DNA of 64,000 nt from Oxytricha trifallax (GCA_000711775.1 ARYC01018440.1:1-64000), one strand, 5' to 3'. Counted from the first letter of the stretch, positions 37,301-48,739 are shown. A program made the numbers and translations. The notes: generated from the sequence alone by a model not told the origin.

Positions 37301-39172
37301 CAGATATTAATAGAGGAATAAATTAATGATAAAGGTCTTTGTTAATGCATAGTTATTTGTATTATCGTATCTTAAATGGATTTCTGACACTGCGTAGACG
37401 GAACGACCCACTCTTAAAGGCAAGTAATTCAAAGCTCCAGTTAAATACAATCGTCGACTATAATATCAAATTTTATAAATTTAAATAATATAATTAGATG
37501 TTGGGATTCTAACTTACGGTTAATGCAAGAAAATTTTGTGGCTAGTTGTCATATCACTTCCATAAAACAATCTAACATGTTAGATGTTTCTTTGCCAATT
37601 TTATAAGTTTCCAGAAGATTCCACATAACCGATAGTCATTGGATTACTAATAAGCATTTTTGAATAAGCATAGTTTTATGTCACTGCCAGTTGATCACCC
37701 CTAAATAATTTAAGTTAAGGGCCCCTACTCTTTGAAGAAGCATGTAGCAATACTTATCGACACATCTTACGTCAAATTTATCTTCAAAAAATCTTGCTGT
37801 TACCCCTTACGCAGTTCCTGATCCGTTTTCCCCAAACACGTCCTCATTTAAATTAAAAGAAGGATTTACAATATTTGACCCATTTAGATAATGCGATCCA
37901 TTATATCCATATAATCTTATATAAGCATTGTCTAAAACACCAAGTAAAACATAAGTCATGACTGAGGGAACTGAACTAAATTTAACTGAGATTTTTATCA
38001 AAATACCAATACCTATATAAGTACTTTTTGGTTCAGAGCCATTACCATCTCTAAAAGAGAATAATCTCTAGTTGTTATCATGCATTAACTGGAAGTTTTT
38101 TTCTCTGTAGTAAAGTTAACTGCAAAGGATGGAGCTAGGTATATACTAATCTGTATCATTACAAACTATTGGACTCATAGAATCGTAAGTCCATTCGTAG
38201 TATTTCTGTTAGAAAGATGCTGAGCTTGTTTTGAAATTTATTTAAGATTTTATTGAGTATATGTCATCTTGAATCAATCTATAATGAATATCTGAATCCA
38301 ATCTGTTATATATTAAAGCTGCAGATTTGTATCTGTCAGAGTGCTAAAAGCAAAATGGTAAAGAATATATCATTAAGAAGTAAGAATTATAAGGAAACTT
38401 AAAAAAGTAACATAGGTTAGTTAACTTATAAAAGGGACGACATTCATAAAATCAAAGTCTTTAATTGCTATATTTCTCAAAGTTTAAGAAAGTAAGTTCT
38501 CAGATGTGGAGGTTTCTGCTGTGGTTTTACGGCGTCTGTGAGACCCATGATTGTTTTAATTTACTATAACAGTTTCAAATCCATTGATAACATAACTTTT
38601 CAGATTAAGTGAGACAGGAGCTATAGCAAGATAATACCATCCATTAAAATTACCAAGTCTAGTTCCATAATACTGGGTGTAAGAAGAGCTTCCATAAAAT
38701 TAAAATTTTTAGTATAGAGATGCTGAGCTTGCTTCGTTTTGAATTAAATCCAACTAAAATAGTTGTACACTGGGATGGCCTTGACTTTGTATAGCTGAGG
38801 TGCCATCGACTTTTTGAGAAAACTAAAAAATAATTGAGATGGTTTTAATATCATTATACCCACAATTGAAATGTGTAATAATCCTCAAGATAAACTATTT
38901 ATCCAAGCTAAATCTTTTAAGTCCTTGAATCTGTAGTTGTAACAGATTAGACGACTAAATGGTCAACTATATAAAGTTTTTTTGTTCATTTTTATACTAA
39001 AAACTAAAAAGTATAGTAGAAGATTAGAATTTAATTTTTTTCTTACATCTGCAAGAAAGTCCATTCCAAAAATGTCTATTAGGACAAAGAATAATTTATT
39101 TTTTTTCTTCTCGATAAGATAAAATATCTCCAATCTACAAATAATTTTTTATAATAGAAGCCTTACATTGTA
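34330..39172 (-). CDS. LamG-family surface protein, 3' part (transposon-interrupted gene)
   Basis: This long minus-strand coding stretch continues from the segment at 44.16-46.3 kb. From the transposon junction it reads in a single frame with no TGA to about 38.43 kb, passing a Cys motif (CPNRHFWNGLSCRC) and a LamG/concanavalin-like strand (GNFNGWYYLAIAPVSLNL). After a probable intron ending ...CTTTTAG near 38.35 kb it continues (NNQRLFSFRDGNGSEPKS, YVLLGVLDNAYIRLYGYNG, VFGENGSGTA). A GTAAG...TTATAG intron of about 59 nt lies near 37.46-37.52 kb, and a one-base shift occurs beside GGGGCCC near 37721. Further blocks extend to about 34.3 kb (KWHFTSELLINFDTLI; TVLVATFPLTEPIGTSEQ). The last block matches the C-terminal domain of the copies at 25.8 and 31.6 kb. 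It is a large extracellular protein of unknown ligand. Confidence 0.7.
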
Positions 39173-39656
39173 TGGGGGGGGGGAAGTTTCCTGCACTCGA
39201 GGAAGTTTCCTGCAATTTTTTTGTATTTATATAAATTCAAAAATTTAGCATTTTTATGACCCATCAAATATTAAGAATATATTGTTCATCATTTAAGTAG
39301 TTCAAGAAAATATAGTTTCACATTATATAGGTATGGATAGAATAAGATAAATTGAATTAGAATTTCAATAACAATTGAATACAATACTTGGAATTACTAT
39401 GAGAAGACAGTATAATTGTTAAGATACAGAAACCAACAAATATCATTTGAAATATGTCAGAGTTGTTGAAATCTGAAGAGAGATATTGAGGAATTGATTA
39501 ATAATTAAGTATGATTATATCAAGGATATTGTTCGGAAGTTGGTTGATAGTTGTTATAAAGATTAATTTAATAATAAAATAAATTTTTTAAAAAAGTGCA
39601 GGAAACTTCCCTTAAATTTTTTTTTATCATAAACCGGTGCAGGAAACTTCCCCCCA
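39173..39656. mobile_element. MITE with G-run termini
   Basis: 484 bp with inverted ends. The left end is T, a run of ten G's, then AAGTTTCCTGCA. The right end is the complement with six C's and a final A. Flanks are TTGTA on both sides (39168-39172 and 39657-39661), a probable 5-bp target duplication. The motif GGAAGTTTCCTGCA is repeated inside both ends (about 39201 and 39598). No coding capacity. It lies in coding sequence of the surface-protein gene, directly beside the 4.5-kb transposon, which inserted next to its target duplication. Confidence 0.85.
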
Positions 39657-40270
39657 TTGTAAATCCCCATGGTGAAAAATTTTTTGAAATTGAGGTGGTT
39701 GTATTAATTAGATTAAAAATTAAAATTGAGATTTATATTGAGATTATTTAAGAAGATTTTAAATGACTCAATCGCTCAAATATTCCTAAGAATAATTTAC
39801 ATGATAAAATTATAGTAATAGAAACAGAGATTGGGGTTTGTGTGGGAATGAAGTATATTCATTAAAATGGTTTTAAAAATATAAAATATAAATTATATAT
39901 GGATTAAGATGAAATTTAAATTATAAATATAGTTATTTAACTCTGACACAATCTCTAATTTAAGAGATTTTATATTTATTTTTAATTTTATTGATCTTAA
40001 GATCTGTAGAATGTCTCATCAATGTCCCCAAGGTGTCCCCAGGGGACATTTGGTAGGGGTTTTGGGGTTTTGAAAATTTTATAAGAACTCATAGATTAGT
40101 TGATATTTAGGGAATGAATTGGAGGGGAAATTTTAATTGTCATAAGAATGGAACAATTTTAGGGTGTTGCTGATTTTTTAAGTGTAATTAAATCAGAAGC
40201 TAATCTTTTAGTTTAAGATTGTGCTTTGATCCTGAGAATTATGAGATTCAAATTCGGATTTCAAGTCTAA

Positions 40271-41650
40271 TCACTGATGCTTGAAGGATCTGAAGTCAAT
40301 TTCTTGAGTTTGCTCTATGAGACTTTCAAGATCCATCCAGAGACTCTGATCATTCTCTAAAATGAATGAATCAATGATCTTAACAAGAGCTCTTGAGGAT
40401 TTTGGATCTTCTTTGATTTTCTTGGCATGAACGATTAGCTTCTCTTGGGAATCGATGCTCACGTAAAAGTCTTTGCATATGTAGGTGTAAATGATTAAGC
40501 ATGCACAAGAATAGAGATCTATTGAGGGATCTCCCTCAGTAAACTATCCTTCAAGAGGCATGAATGGAATGTCTTAATTGAAGTTAAAGTAGCTTATATT
40601 TGAATGCAATCTTGCTTTTTCAAAGTTAACAATCCTAATCTCAAGGGTTTCTTAATCTATGACAAGATTCTTAGGATTAAGAATCCTATGAGTAAATCCA
40701 AGACTATGAAGCTCCCTCACACCATTTAAAATCCCGAGACATAATTACTTGACTTTTCTTGAGTGGAAATTGAATCTCAAAAAATCATTATAGTTGTAGA
40801 CGTAAACTTAGTATGCTAATCCAATGTGATCCTCTCCCTTTACTAGGTGCTCAAGATTTATTATATTTTTGAATCCCAGATCCTTAGCTTTCTTAGCAAT
40901 TGCATACTCGTTGCTGAGATTTATTTACAAATATTATTCATCAAGGAATCTAAGTTCACTGTAGAATCTGTAGTAGGTTTACTTGAATGAAAGTGTTCCG
41001 TAAAAATGAGTGCCCATTGTTTTTATAGGGCTAGGATTTTATGCGATAGATCTGAGACTATGAAAGATTGGGATCATTAGTTTTGGTTCCAAGTCAAAGG
41101 ATTTCAGAAAGTCAAGTTTGTAACTTGATCCTCTCTCTTAAATTTCGTTTTATTACTAAAGGGATTACAAGTTATCAATTTATTATTAATCAGATAGTTT
41201 TTATCTCTTCAGAGGTTATTTGTTTTGAAGTGATTCTCTTGGTTAAGTGATGATTTTACTATTTTCTGGCTAAGATTAGTCTGAGTCATGACTGGAATCT
41301 CGTGATTGCTTTCTGGATTAGCTTCATTGCTATATTTATTTTTAGGATTTTTGAGATTTCGGGGAGCCAGGATTTGAAGGATGATAATCGCGAAAATGCC
41401 TATTAAGATTGCTCTTAGAGGCGAAGGATTTACCACAACTATCGCAGTCATGCTTTTTATCATCAGATGCTTCAAGCACCAAACTAGGCTTCCTTTATCT
41501 ATAAATTAGTATTTAATTATCTTACTTTTCTTATAGTGAATGGAGATCTCTTTGATTTTGTTAGGCAAATCTCTGCTTGTTGTCGTCCTCAGATGAGCTG
41601 TTTTGATGAGAGCTATCCCTTTTTAAGGATTTCACTTTGTAGTTGAGCAT
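40271..41650 (-). CDS. Zinc finger-pseudokinase protein of TBE-like transposon
   Basis: One frame of 460 codons from ATG (MLNYKVKSLKRDSSHQN) to TGA at 40271-40273, with TAA/TAG as Gln. Around residue 65 is a C2H2 finger (CDSCGKSFASKSNLNRHF, then RDYH). A polar linker follows, with one in-frame TGA after QKQIQQ. The kinase-like domain covers the C-terminal 300 residues. Its catalytic loop reads HRILNPKNL instead of HRDLKPxN, and the metal-binding DFG is NFE, so two key Asp residues are absent and activity is unlikely. Oxytricha TBE elements carry a comparable zinc finger/kinase gene of unknown role. A 27-nt GTAAG...TTATAG intron is possible near residue 45; removing it keeps the frame. It is divergent from the accessory gene, with starts about 85 bp apart. 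Confidence 0.8.
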
Positions 41651-41734
41651 ATTTAATACCTTTTATTTTAATTAAAACAAAAATTAAATAATATAATAAA
41701 ATTTTAACCACAATCCTAAAAGAGCTAAATAGGA

Positions 41735-42970
41735 ATGATAATCTCAGATTAATATAAATAATGAGATTTGATAATTAAATTTCAAACTTCTGAGATTGAA
41801 AAAGAATTAAAAAAACTATAGGAATAAATTTTGGAATTTAGGAATTCAGAAAATCCATCTCAATAAGCTATAAGGTGCTAATAAAAATCACAAGTGAAGG
41901 TTGACTTATCAAACCCCGAAAAAGTTTTGATAAAATTATTGGGATTCTATGAGAGTACTCCTTAATCTTTTTATGAAAACTACTGACTAAGGTAATTAAA
42001 ACACACTCTGCAAGAGATTGTTATTAATTAATCACAAAATAAATAATAATTTCAAAATAAAAATCCCAAAACTATTTAATATGGAACAGTAGATGAGCCA
42101 ATCAAGATTAGTCAAGAGTGAGGAACTTACTTGCAGATTCAGATCCAAAGAGGATCTTTACAAATACTTGACAGTCCATTGTAAGATTATAGTTTTAAAT
42201 AACATTAAAAATAGTGAATTTATTCTTGCCACCTTATCAGGCAACTCGGATCGCATTCTTGAGATCAATCCTAAGTGGATAAAAAAGAGCCCTAAGATCT
42301 GACTAGGTTTAAATGAATAAGATTCCGCACTTTCAAGAACTGTCTGTGAAAAATCTTTACCCCGATGTAATAAAAGATGAGCAAGTCAGTATGTACCTTC
42401 CTAATCTAGAGATGAACTCTGGACAGCTTCCTGAGAGGATATTCTTCTTTACGATCCTGCGAACAATAAAGAATGAATACTTAAGATCCGTGATATATCA
42501 TGCCCACTAAGTTAGATACATTGAAGGAGCACAATCTGAAGAAGCTAACGGGATTGAGATTACAAATGATTGGTTCGACTAATTAATTAAACATCCGTTT
42601 GTCTCGAGTAACTATTCTTTACATTAACACTTTTAGGAAAACCTGGGAAAGGAATCTTCCTGATGAAGTAGAAAGCAAGATTGGGGAGCCGCAAATCCTA
42701 AAACAAATCCTTTGAAATCGGATAGAGATTGACTGTTCAGATTCGATAGAACCCATTCATAAATGAAGAATCAAGGAATTTGACAAAACGTAAAAGATTA
42801 GCAGATGGATCTTTGCAAATCATAAACTTTTAAGAGCGGACCCCAACAAAGAATTCAATGGACTAAAACTGAATAATGTTAATTTATTTAAAACATTAAA
42901 TCCTAAGTATAAACTCTAACCCTTATTTAATTTAATTTTATATCACAACTTTTTAAACTTAATAAATTGA
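41735..42970 (+). CDS. Accessory protein of TBE-like transposon, broken frame
   Basis: Plus-strand coding between the kinase-like gene and the transposase. It starts at ATG 41735 with a coiled-coil-like N-terminus (TSEIEKELKKLQEQILEF). A GTAATT...AACAG intron of about 100 nt is possible between 41992 and 42090. The next blocks contain SEELTCRFRSKEDLYKYL, LYPDVIKDEQVSMYLPNLEM and ISRWIFANHKLLRADPNK, ending near the TGA at 42968. One-base shifts occur beside the A-run near 42280 and near 42637. Four in-frame TGA codons fall in otherwise convincing sequence (after YKQ, ENY, KQIL and IHK), each where Trp would fit. It probably corresponds to the third, uncharacterised TBE gene. No domain recognised. 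Confidence 0.6.
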
Positions 42971-44033
42971 CATTCTTATACATTCCTTTTGGTTCATCCG
43001 TTCATTCATAGCCAATCTCCTGAGAATCTCCTTCTTGTAATTCTGCTTTATCGTGAAGAATGTGCTCTCAATCCCATTGAATTAAGGCGAATACGGAGCA
43101 TTGAAGATTGGGATTAATCCAAGCTCATCAAGGCAGGATCGTGTTGCCCTACTTCTGTGCACTGAGAGATTATCCATGAAAATTGCGATTCTCTCATATG
43201 GAAACATCTACTTTATCTTTCCTAGGAATTGAATGAATTCTTGGTTGCGCACTGATCTTTTGTGAATCTTGAAATGGACCAATCCCTGATCTTAAGCTAC
43301 GCCAGCGATAAGAGCATATGATTGCATCTCTGATCTCCGATCCTTGACAAAAGGGTGCTTGTATGTTGCAGCCCAAGAACGTTTTAACTAAGTTTGAGGT
43401 GAGAATATTGCCTCATCTACAAAAATAATCTTAGATCCCAAGGATTGTTCCATGCACACTTTTGCTTTCATTTCACAAAGAAGATTATATAGTTTAGCTT
43501 AATTCATGCTATCAGTCCTTTTAACTAATTTTATAGTTTTGTACTTGATCCCAAACCTGCCATAAATCTTAAGTATTTGAGAATAGCTGATCCTGAATTC
43601 TGGAAATTGTTTGTGAAATAAGATTGCGCGTTCTCTGAGAGATTTACCAATTTATTATTGCAAGCTACTATCTGAAATTAGAAATTAAAGTTATTCCTAA
43701 GTGAGTATTTATCAGCATAGCTTAGAATCCTGCTCATTCTTTTCATATTTAAACGTGCTTTTAGAACTGAGAATTCTCTTAAGGATTTTAGAATTTCCAA
43801 TGATGTTCTTACGAATCTTGTAGTATTTATAATTAGAAATCTAGGATTTCATCTCATGAATAATCTTTGCAAAATCTTAAATGAATATGCCTTTGTCACA
43901 AATCTGAGATTCAATTGCTTCTACTGATCCTAAGTCAAAAATAGCTAGCAAATTAGAGGAAATAGATTAAAATTAAGTAAATTCTATTCTTTTTTAAAAA
44001 TCCTAGTTTTATTAAGATCTTACTTTTGCTCAT
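42961..44033 (-). CDS. IS630/Tc1-mariner DD34E transposase
   Basis: Starts ATG at 44033. A 79-nt intron (43945-44023, GTAAGATC...TTTGCTAG) restores frame to give MSKTIFDLGSVEAIESQ. The helix-turn-helix region includes ISYSQILKIYGRFGIKYK. The catalytic core shows all three acidic residues: IIFVDEAIF (first D), IAIFMDNLSVH (second D) and APYSPQFNGIES (E), with 34 residues between the last two. The catalytic part is open to about 42961. In the N-terminal third the protein-like frame changes twice, between about 43800 and 43700, next to short runs. Either indels or a second intron are possible. No TGA lies directly at the expected end, so the exact stop is unclear. Closest in style to TBE 42-kDa transposases. 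Confidence 0.85.
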
Positions 44034-44162
44034 CAATCCTCCTACTAAGATTACTAAATAGTATTTTAATTTATTATTTACTATTAAAATAAAAGCATTC
44101 TCAATTCTTAATCTAATTAATACAACCACCTTAATTTAAAAAAAATTTTCACCATGGGGAAT

Positions 44163-46300
44163 ATTAGCATAGATTGAATTTTTTTTATGTTAAATAGTAT
44201 AATAAATAGTCACTGTTGATGTCAGAACTGTAATAAGGACCATATAGTTTCAGATATAATATTAAGAATGGATACTCGGTAGGATAGGCACAGTATTCTT
44301 GTAGTTTTTTAGAATCATATACTTAAGATTTAGATAATCTCAGTTTCAAAATTGGAGTAAGCTCTATATTTCTATCCATATCCTCTAAAATTACCTCCAT
44401 TAAAATTATCCATTCTTCTCGTTCTTATAGTTGAAGTTAAGTACGAGGTATCCATACTCTCAGTATCGAAATAAAAATTAATTTCAGATCTCCTCATATA
44501 ATAGAAGTAATTATGCCATTAACTTGCGGTAACACTTTATAGTAGCAGGATACAGATCCAGAAAATATCGCTTTAATATAAAAAACGCCATTCTAAATAT
44601 AATACTGATGTTAACCATACCAGCAACCTGTGTGCTCTCCCAAATACCAAGTCTAACTATCACTCCAGAGATACTACCACACTTCAACCATAAAATCTTA
44701 ATTAGTGGAAATGTAGATCGCTCTTAAACCAATATCTGGAAATTATCTAATATGCTCCTCGATTGCTTAATTAGCTTATCAATTATTCGAGCCACTCACA
44801 AAACTAGATCCGTTTTCACACATCACTAAAGATGACGTATCCCATTAAGAATTAAAGTTAATTAGTGCTTCCTAGCCCAAATTGTTCAAAGAAAATCTTT
44901 AATTGAGAAAAGATTTAGAAATCAAAATAAAATTTCTAATAGATCTGATCCATGTATTGTCTGCGAAAGTAGGTTAAAAAGTGTTAAGTTCTCATTAGGG
45001 CCCATATTCTTAGTCCTTCCATATAAACATTAGGGAATATTCCTGCACTGTTTAAAAGTTTTGCAAAAAAAGAAATAGAGGTTGAAGATGTTCTTAGTGC
45101 CAATTAGTGTTTAGAATATATTGATAATGTGAGGATAGGATTTAGGTATATGTTCATCGAAACTAAAGCAAAGTGATTCCATGTAGTAAAATCTACATTG
45201 GAATAATTCAAAGTTTACGACATAAAAATATCGCTTAATGTCAAATGCATTAGGCTTGTGCTTGTATCTATTACAAAAAGCATTTAAGTGCATAAGGCAA
45301 TTACTGCACGCTCAGTCACAAAAAAGAATCTTTAATTGGTGTTAGATTAAAATTTAAGCCATAATTAAATTGTAAAACTTGCAACACTTTTCTATATCCC
45401 TCTGACTTCAATAGTGCTAGTTATAAGTAGACTTTTGTAATATTTATTTGTGACTGCTGTATTAGTATAACCAGGGAAATCTATAGATCTATAAGCCTTT
45501 ATTTATTACAATAGCACATCTTCTTCGAAATTGGCATTACTTTGATAGGATGCGGTCAAGAGATTGTTTTGAAAGGTATCATAAATATTGTATAGCTTTC
45601 CAGTTTAGCAATACTCAATTTTGTAGTAAGCTGAATGTAAGATTTTTCGAGTGACATCTTTTGGAATCTAAAGGGAATTAAATTTATAAATTTGGAATTT
45701 AAATTTGATTGAAAAAGTTGAAATAAAAACCTAAAGAAGTCATTTCTTGACAAATTACTGATAAAAGATCTGATTCATTTCAGCTAATGAAGCAGTAAAG
45801 TTTTAGTAAAAAAATAAAGTCTTTGGCAAACATATTTTTATTAGTTGATGATACTTGATTTAAACCAACATAGCCACTTGTCAATTATGGATTTTAGATT
45901 GAGTATAATTAGAAATTTGGAAATTTATGTAAGATTAATATTTTCTTATGTAAAGAAGTAATAGATTTTCGTGAAAACTGGATTTAAGTTGTATTATAGA
46001 GTGTAGGAATTTAGACCTTTTGAAATGCCAACTCTAAACCATATTGATACAGCCACAACTTTAACTTGAGGGAGTGCTCGCTGAAGTATGAGGGGTTTTT
46101 CCTTATATTTGCTGAACTGTGATAAACTATGTTGTTGTCTCAACTCCCACTAATGCAACAAGTTCAATGTTGATGGGCATCTATTAATTAGAAAAACTTT
46201 CAACTCTAACCCAAATACTGACTGTAAATTGATCTACAACGTCGTAGTAGATGTTTCCAAAATAGGGAACAATTATTTTGCCATAAGCCACCTGTTGAGC
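44163..46300 (-). CDS. LamG-family surface protein, 5' part (transposon-interrupted gene)
   Basis: The minus strand begins in a LamG/concanavalin A-like domain. VPYFGNIYYDVVDQFTVSIW with following VRVES (46.20-46.28 kb) has the usual F-T-v-S-x-W-x-R strand. Later blocks contain VEVWQYLWSDSQTWYLGEH, HTGCWYGQHQYYIQNG (about 44.6 kb) and SEINFYFDTESMDTSYLT (44.4-44.5 kb). A TGA lies in frame after VSGSNN near 44790. A small shift lies near 44520. At its 3' side the frame runs into the transposon; with both inserted elements removed it continues at 39172. The upstream exon boundary is probably the AG at about 46292. The signal peptide has not been found and may lie further upstream. Confidence 0.7.
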
Positions 46301-46309
46301 ATATAAAAT

Positions 46310-46740
46310 AAAATTTACTATAGTATTTCGTCAAAGGGTATAGAGGATTATAATAATTATAATAATTTTTTTTAAAGAAAAGTTATTGGAATTTCTGAAT
46401 TAAATATATTAAGAATTGTTTATTTATGAATTAAGTAGAAAAGTGAAATTTACAAAAAAAATAATTATTTTTACTTTGAAAAAGATTTTGAATGACATGA
46501 TTGTATTTATTGATAATTAACTACTTGAAGATGTGGATATATAAGAGAGATTAATAAATTCAAATATACTACTACATATTGTAAATAAATAATAATGATA
46601 GTTTTGGTAAAAGATTAAAAAATTAAATGGGATAACAAACGGATTTCGACTCTAATTATTATTTATTCAAAAATATTAAGGCCCATTTAACTATTATAAA
46701 TTATTCAGTCTCTATTTGGCTTAACATTTTGTTGCTTTTT
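46310..46740. other. AT-rich spacer or intron
   Basis: Very AT-rich; could be an intron or intergenic region between two minus-strand genes. Confidence 0.35.
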
Positions 46741-46744
46741 CCCT

Positions 46745-47259
46745 TCATTTAAGTTGCTTGTTTACTATAATTTATTTAAACATAAACTTAAATGGTTTAT
46801 CTGCATCTGGATGTTTTTTCCCTGCATATTCCATCTTATCATAGCTTTTACCCATGACGTATGGTCCTCTGTCAAACATTAGGATGAAACAATCAATAAT
46901 CAGTGATATTATCAAAACTAAAATAGAAAGTACCCCCGAGCAATACTTGTAAGCCGTGAGTCTATTGTTAGTCCAGTGTTCCACGTTAAACATGTTCTAG
47001 TAGCAATCTTTCTGTTAAGCGTATTTTTACTCTTTTTCCTGTTAACTGCTGCAATTAGACCCACTGAAATGTTCTAGAAATTCTTGGTTCCATCGTAGAT
47101 CTAGTAGTTTCTGTAGTACTCTTTTGTATTAATAGACTTGATAATATAGATGCCAGAGGTGTCAAATCTTCCAAGATTATAGATTGTCTAATATCTGAAA
47201 TTGGGCTTTTCATCTATATCAATCAAAGCAATATATACTTATAAAATGAGTATTCGCAT
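46745..47259 (-). CDS. Single-pass membrane protein, C-terminal part
   Basis: The minus strand reads from MRILILQVYIALIDIDEK through NFRYQTIYNLGRFDTSGIY and NISVGLIAAVNRKKSKN. After a one-base change it reads WTNNRLTAYKYCSGVLSI and a strong membrane helix (LVLIISLIIDCFILMF). A short tail (RGPYVMGKSYDKMEYAG...) ends at TGA 46745-46747. The layout, an extracellular domain followed by one helix and a short cytosolic tail, fits a type I membrane protein. Upstream coding sequence continues to about 47.4 kb. Family not recognised. Confidence 0.5.
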
Positions 47260-47459
47260 CTTTATTCTATTTTTTTAAAAGTTGAATAGGATATCAGTAG
47301 TCAAGTAGTTTTGTAATTTTACTAGCCAAGCCAACTATTATAAGTGACCCTTCCAAAAAGAGAAAGCATGGACAAAACTCCAATAGTCGAGTCCAATCAT
47401 CATTTCTTAGCTCTTTTAATGGAGGAAATCGCTAAACTTCTGATTCCTTAACTTAGTTT

Positions 47460-48510
47460 CACTTGTTATACCCTTTTACTATTTGCCTTTCTTTAATTTT
47501 TTTGTAGATATTTTTTGGAAATCATAATCATTTTGTAAATTGGTGATTTTAGGAACTTTATTGACTTTGTTTAATTCAGGTTTTTTTTGAAAAACTTAGA
47601 ATTATTTTTTTCTTTAATTCGTTTCGCCCTCCTGTTTAGTTAAGCTGCTATCCATTGACTATTGTAGGACTATATCTTTTTGTGCGCATATCATTTGTTA
47701 AGGATCTTTTTCAATTCTTTGATTTTGACTCATTCTTATAAGACAATTAATCCTTTATACCCTGAGTTCATCCAAACTTAGCTTTATCTTCTTTACATTT
47801 AACTTCTTCGATTGCTACTGTCTTTACCTTGATCTCTCAAACTTAATTGATATTATAATAAATTTAAGAATCTTAATTCATTCTTGATTATTAATATATT
47901 ACTTGGAAATTTTGAATATTTAGTAATTGTTTGACATCTGATTGAATATTACCTCCTTTTAATTTGTTTTACTCTTTCTTTTATTGTTAGTTTTAATTAA
48001 GTTTTTATTCATCTATTTTTATTTGGGGTGTCTCTTGTTTTTTGTCTATTTGGACTTTCCATCAGGTTGCATATTTTAACTATTTTAATTGGTTCCCTCA
48101 TTGCTGATTAATTGCTATTATAAATTTGATTAGCCACTAAGATGGTTGCAATTTATTTACGAGTATTTTACAGTGGCTTTGTAGTGTTTGTTTGATTTGA
48201 GTCTATTTTTTCTAAGAATTATTGGCATTTATCATTTGAACTTGATTCACATTGTTTGTTCATTAGTAATAAATCTTGTCTCACTACTAATTTGCCTCCA
48301 TCTTGATTTAAGTAAAGCGTTTTAGTAGCTCTTGTTGGAATTGTTTCCCCTAATCTTGGCTGATAATATTTCCCAATCGCAGGCTCATTGATGGTGATTA
48401 ATCAATCTACTCATTTTGTGAAAGTTTTTAATCTTTCCTTTAAAGAGAGGGAAAGGATTGAAGGTTCTAAGCGTTCAAATAAAAAGCGTCAAGCCTTTCT
48501 TTTTTAGATT
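47460..48510 (-). CDS. Lys/Gln/Asn-rich low-complexity protein, tentative
   Basis: The minus strand is A-rich and translates to Lys, Gln and Asn-rich sequence with scattered Pro and Ser (for example KSKQTKNKRHPKQKQMNKN). The composition is common in ciliate proteins but also arises from A-rich DNA, so coding status is uncertain. No domain recognised. Confidence 0.3.
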
Positions 48511-48739
48511 TATAAATAATGTCTGATTATTATAATAAAATATCAAAAAGGTAATTAATATGTAGAATTTTTAATTTTATTAATTTAAATATGAAGATGT
48601 TCATTTTAAATATTAGTCTAAAATTAAAAAAAATGTTTTTAAAAGCTTTGTAATTAATGTTTAATTATTAGTAAAATATAGTATAAGTAGAAATAATCTA
48701 TATATTATTCATACACATTCTAATAACTTTACAAAACAT

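Larger units (their letters stand above)
39665..44159. mobile_element. TBE-like DNA transposon, three genes
   Basis: The 4495-bp element has inverted ends CCCCATGGTGAAAAATTTTT and its complement, diverging after about 50 bp (shared inner part includes GGTGGTTGTATTAATTAGAT). It is flanked by AAT (39662-39664 and 44160-44162), which matches the ANT target duplication known for Oxytricha TBE elements. Gene content also matches TBE elements: a C2H2 zinc finger plus kinase-like protein, an accessory protein and an IS630/Tc1-type transposase. The ends do not carry the telomeric repeats that name the Oxytricha elements, so it is TBE-like rather than a true TBE. It lies inside a surface-protein gene. 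Confidence 0.9.

Noticed and set aside
39174..39183. G10 run as a telomere remnant
   Set aside because: A pure homopolymer at the end of a MITE with inverted repeats; no T/G repeat unit.
41209..41475. Standard-code 88-aa ORF overlapping the zinc finger gene
   Set aside because: At first it suggested a frameshift after the zinc finger, but the finger, linker and kinase-like domain are all in one different frame with a single TGA.
42093..42510. Two separate small standard-code genes in the transposon
   Set aside because: They are pieces of one accessory protein read in two frames, joined once a one-base shift beside an A-run and TAA/TAG=Gln are allowed for.
43194..43376. Standard-code 60-aa ORF in the transposon
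   Set aside because: Wrong frame of the IS630 transposase core; the other frame has the catalytic acidic residues.
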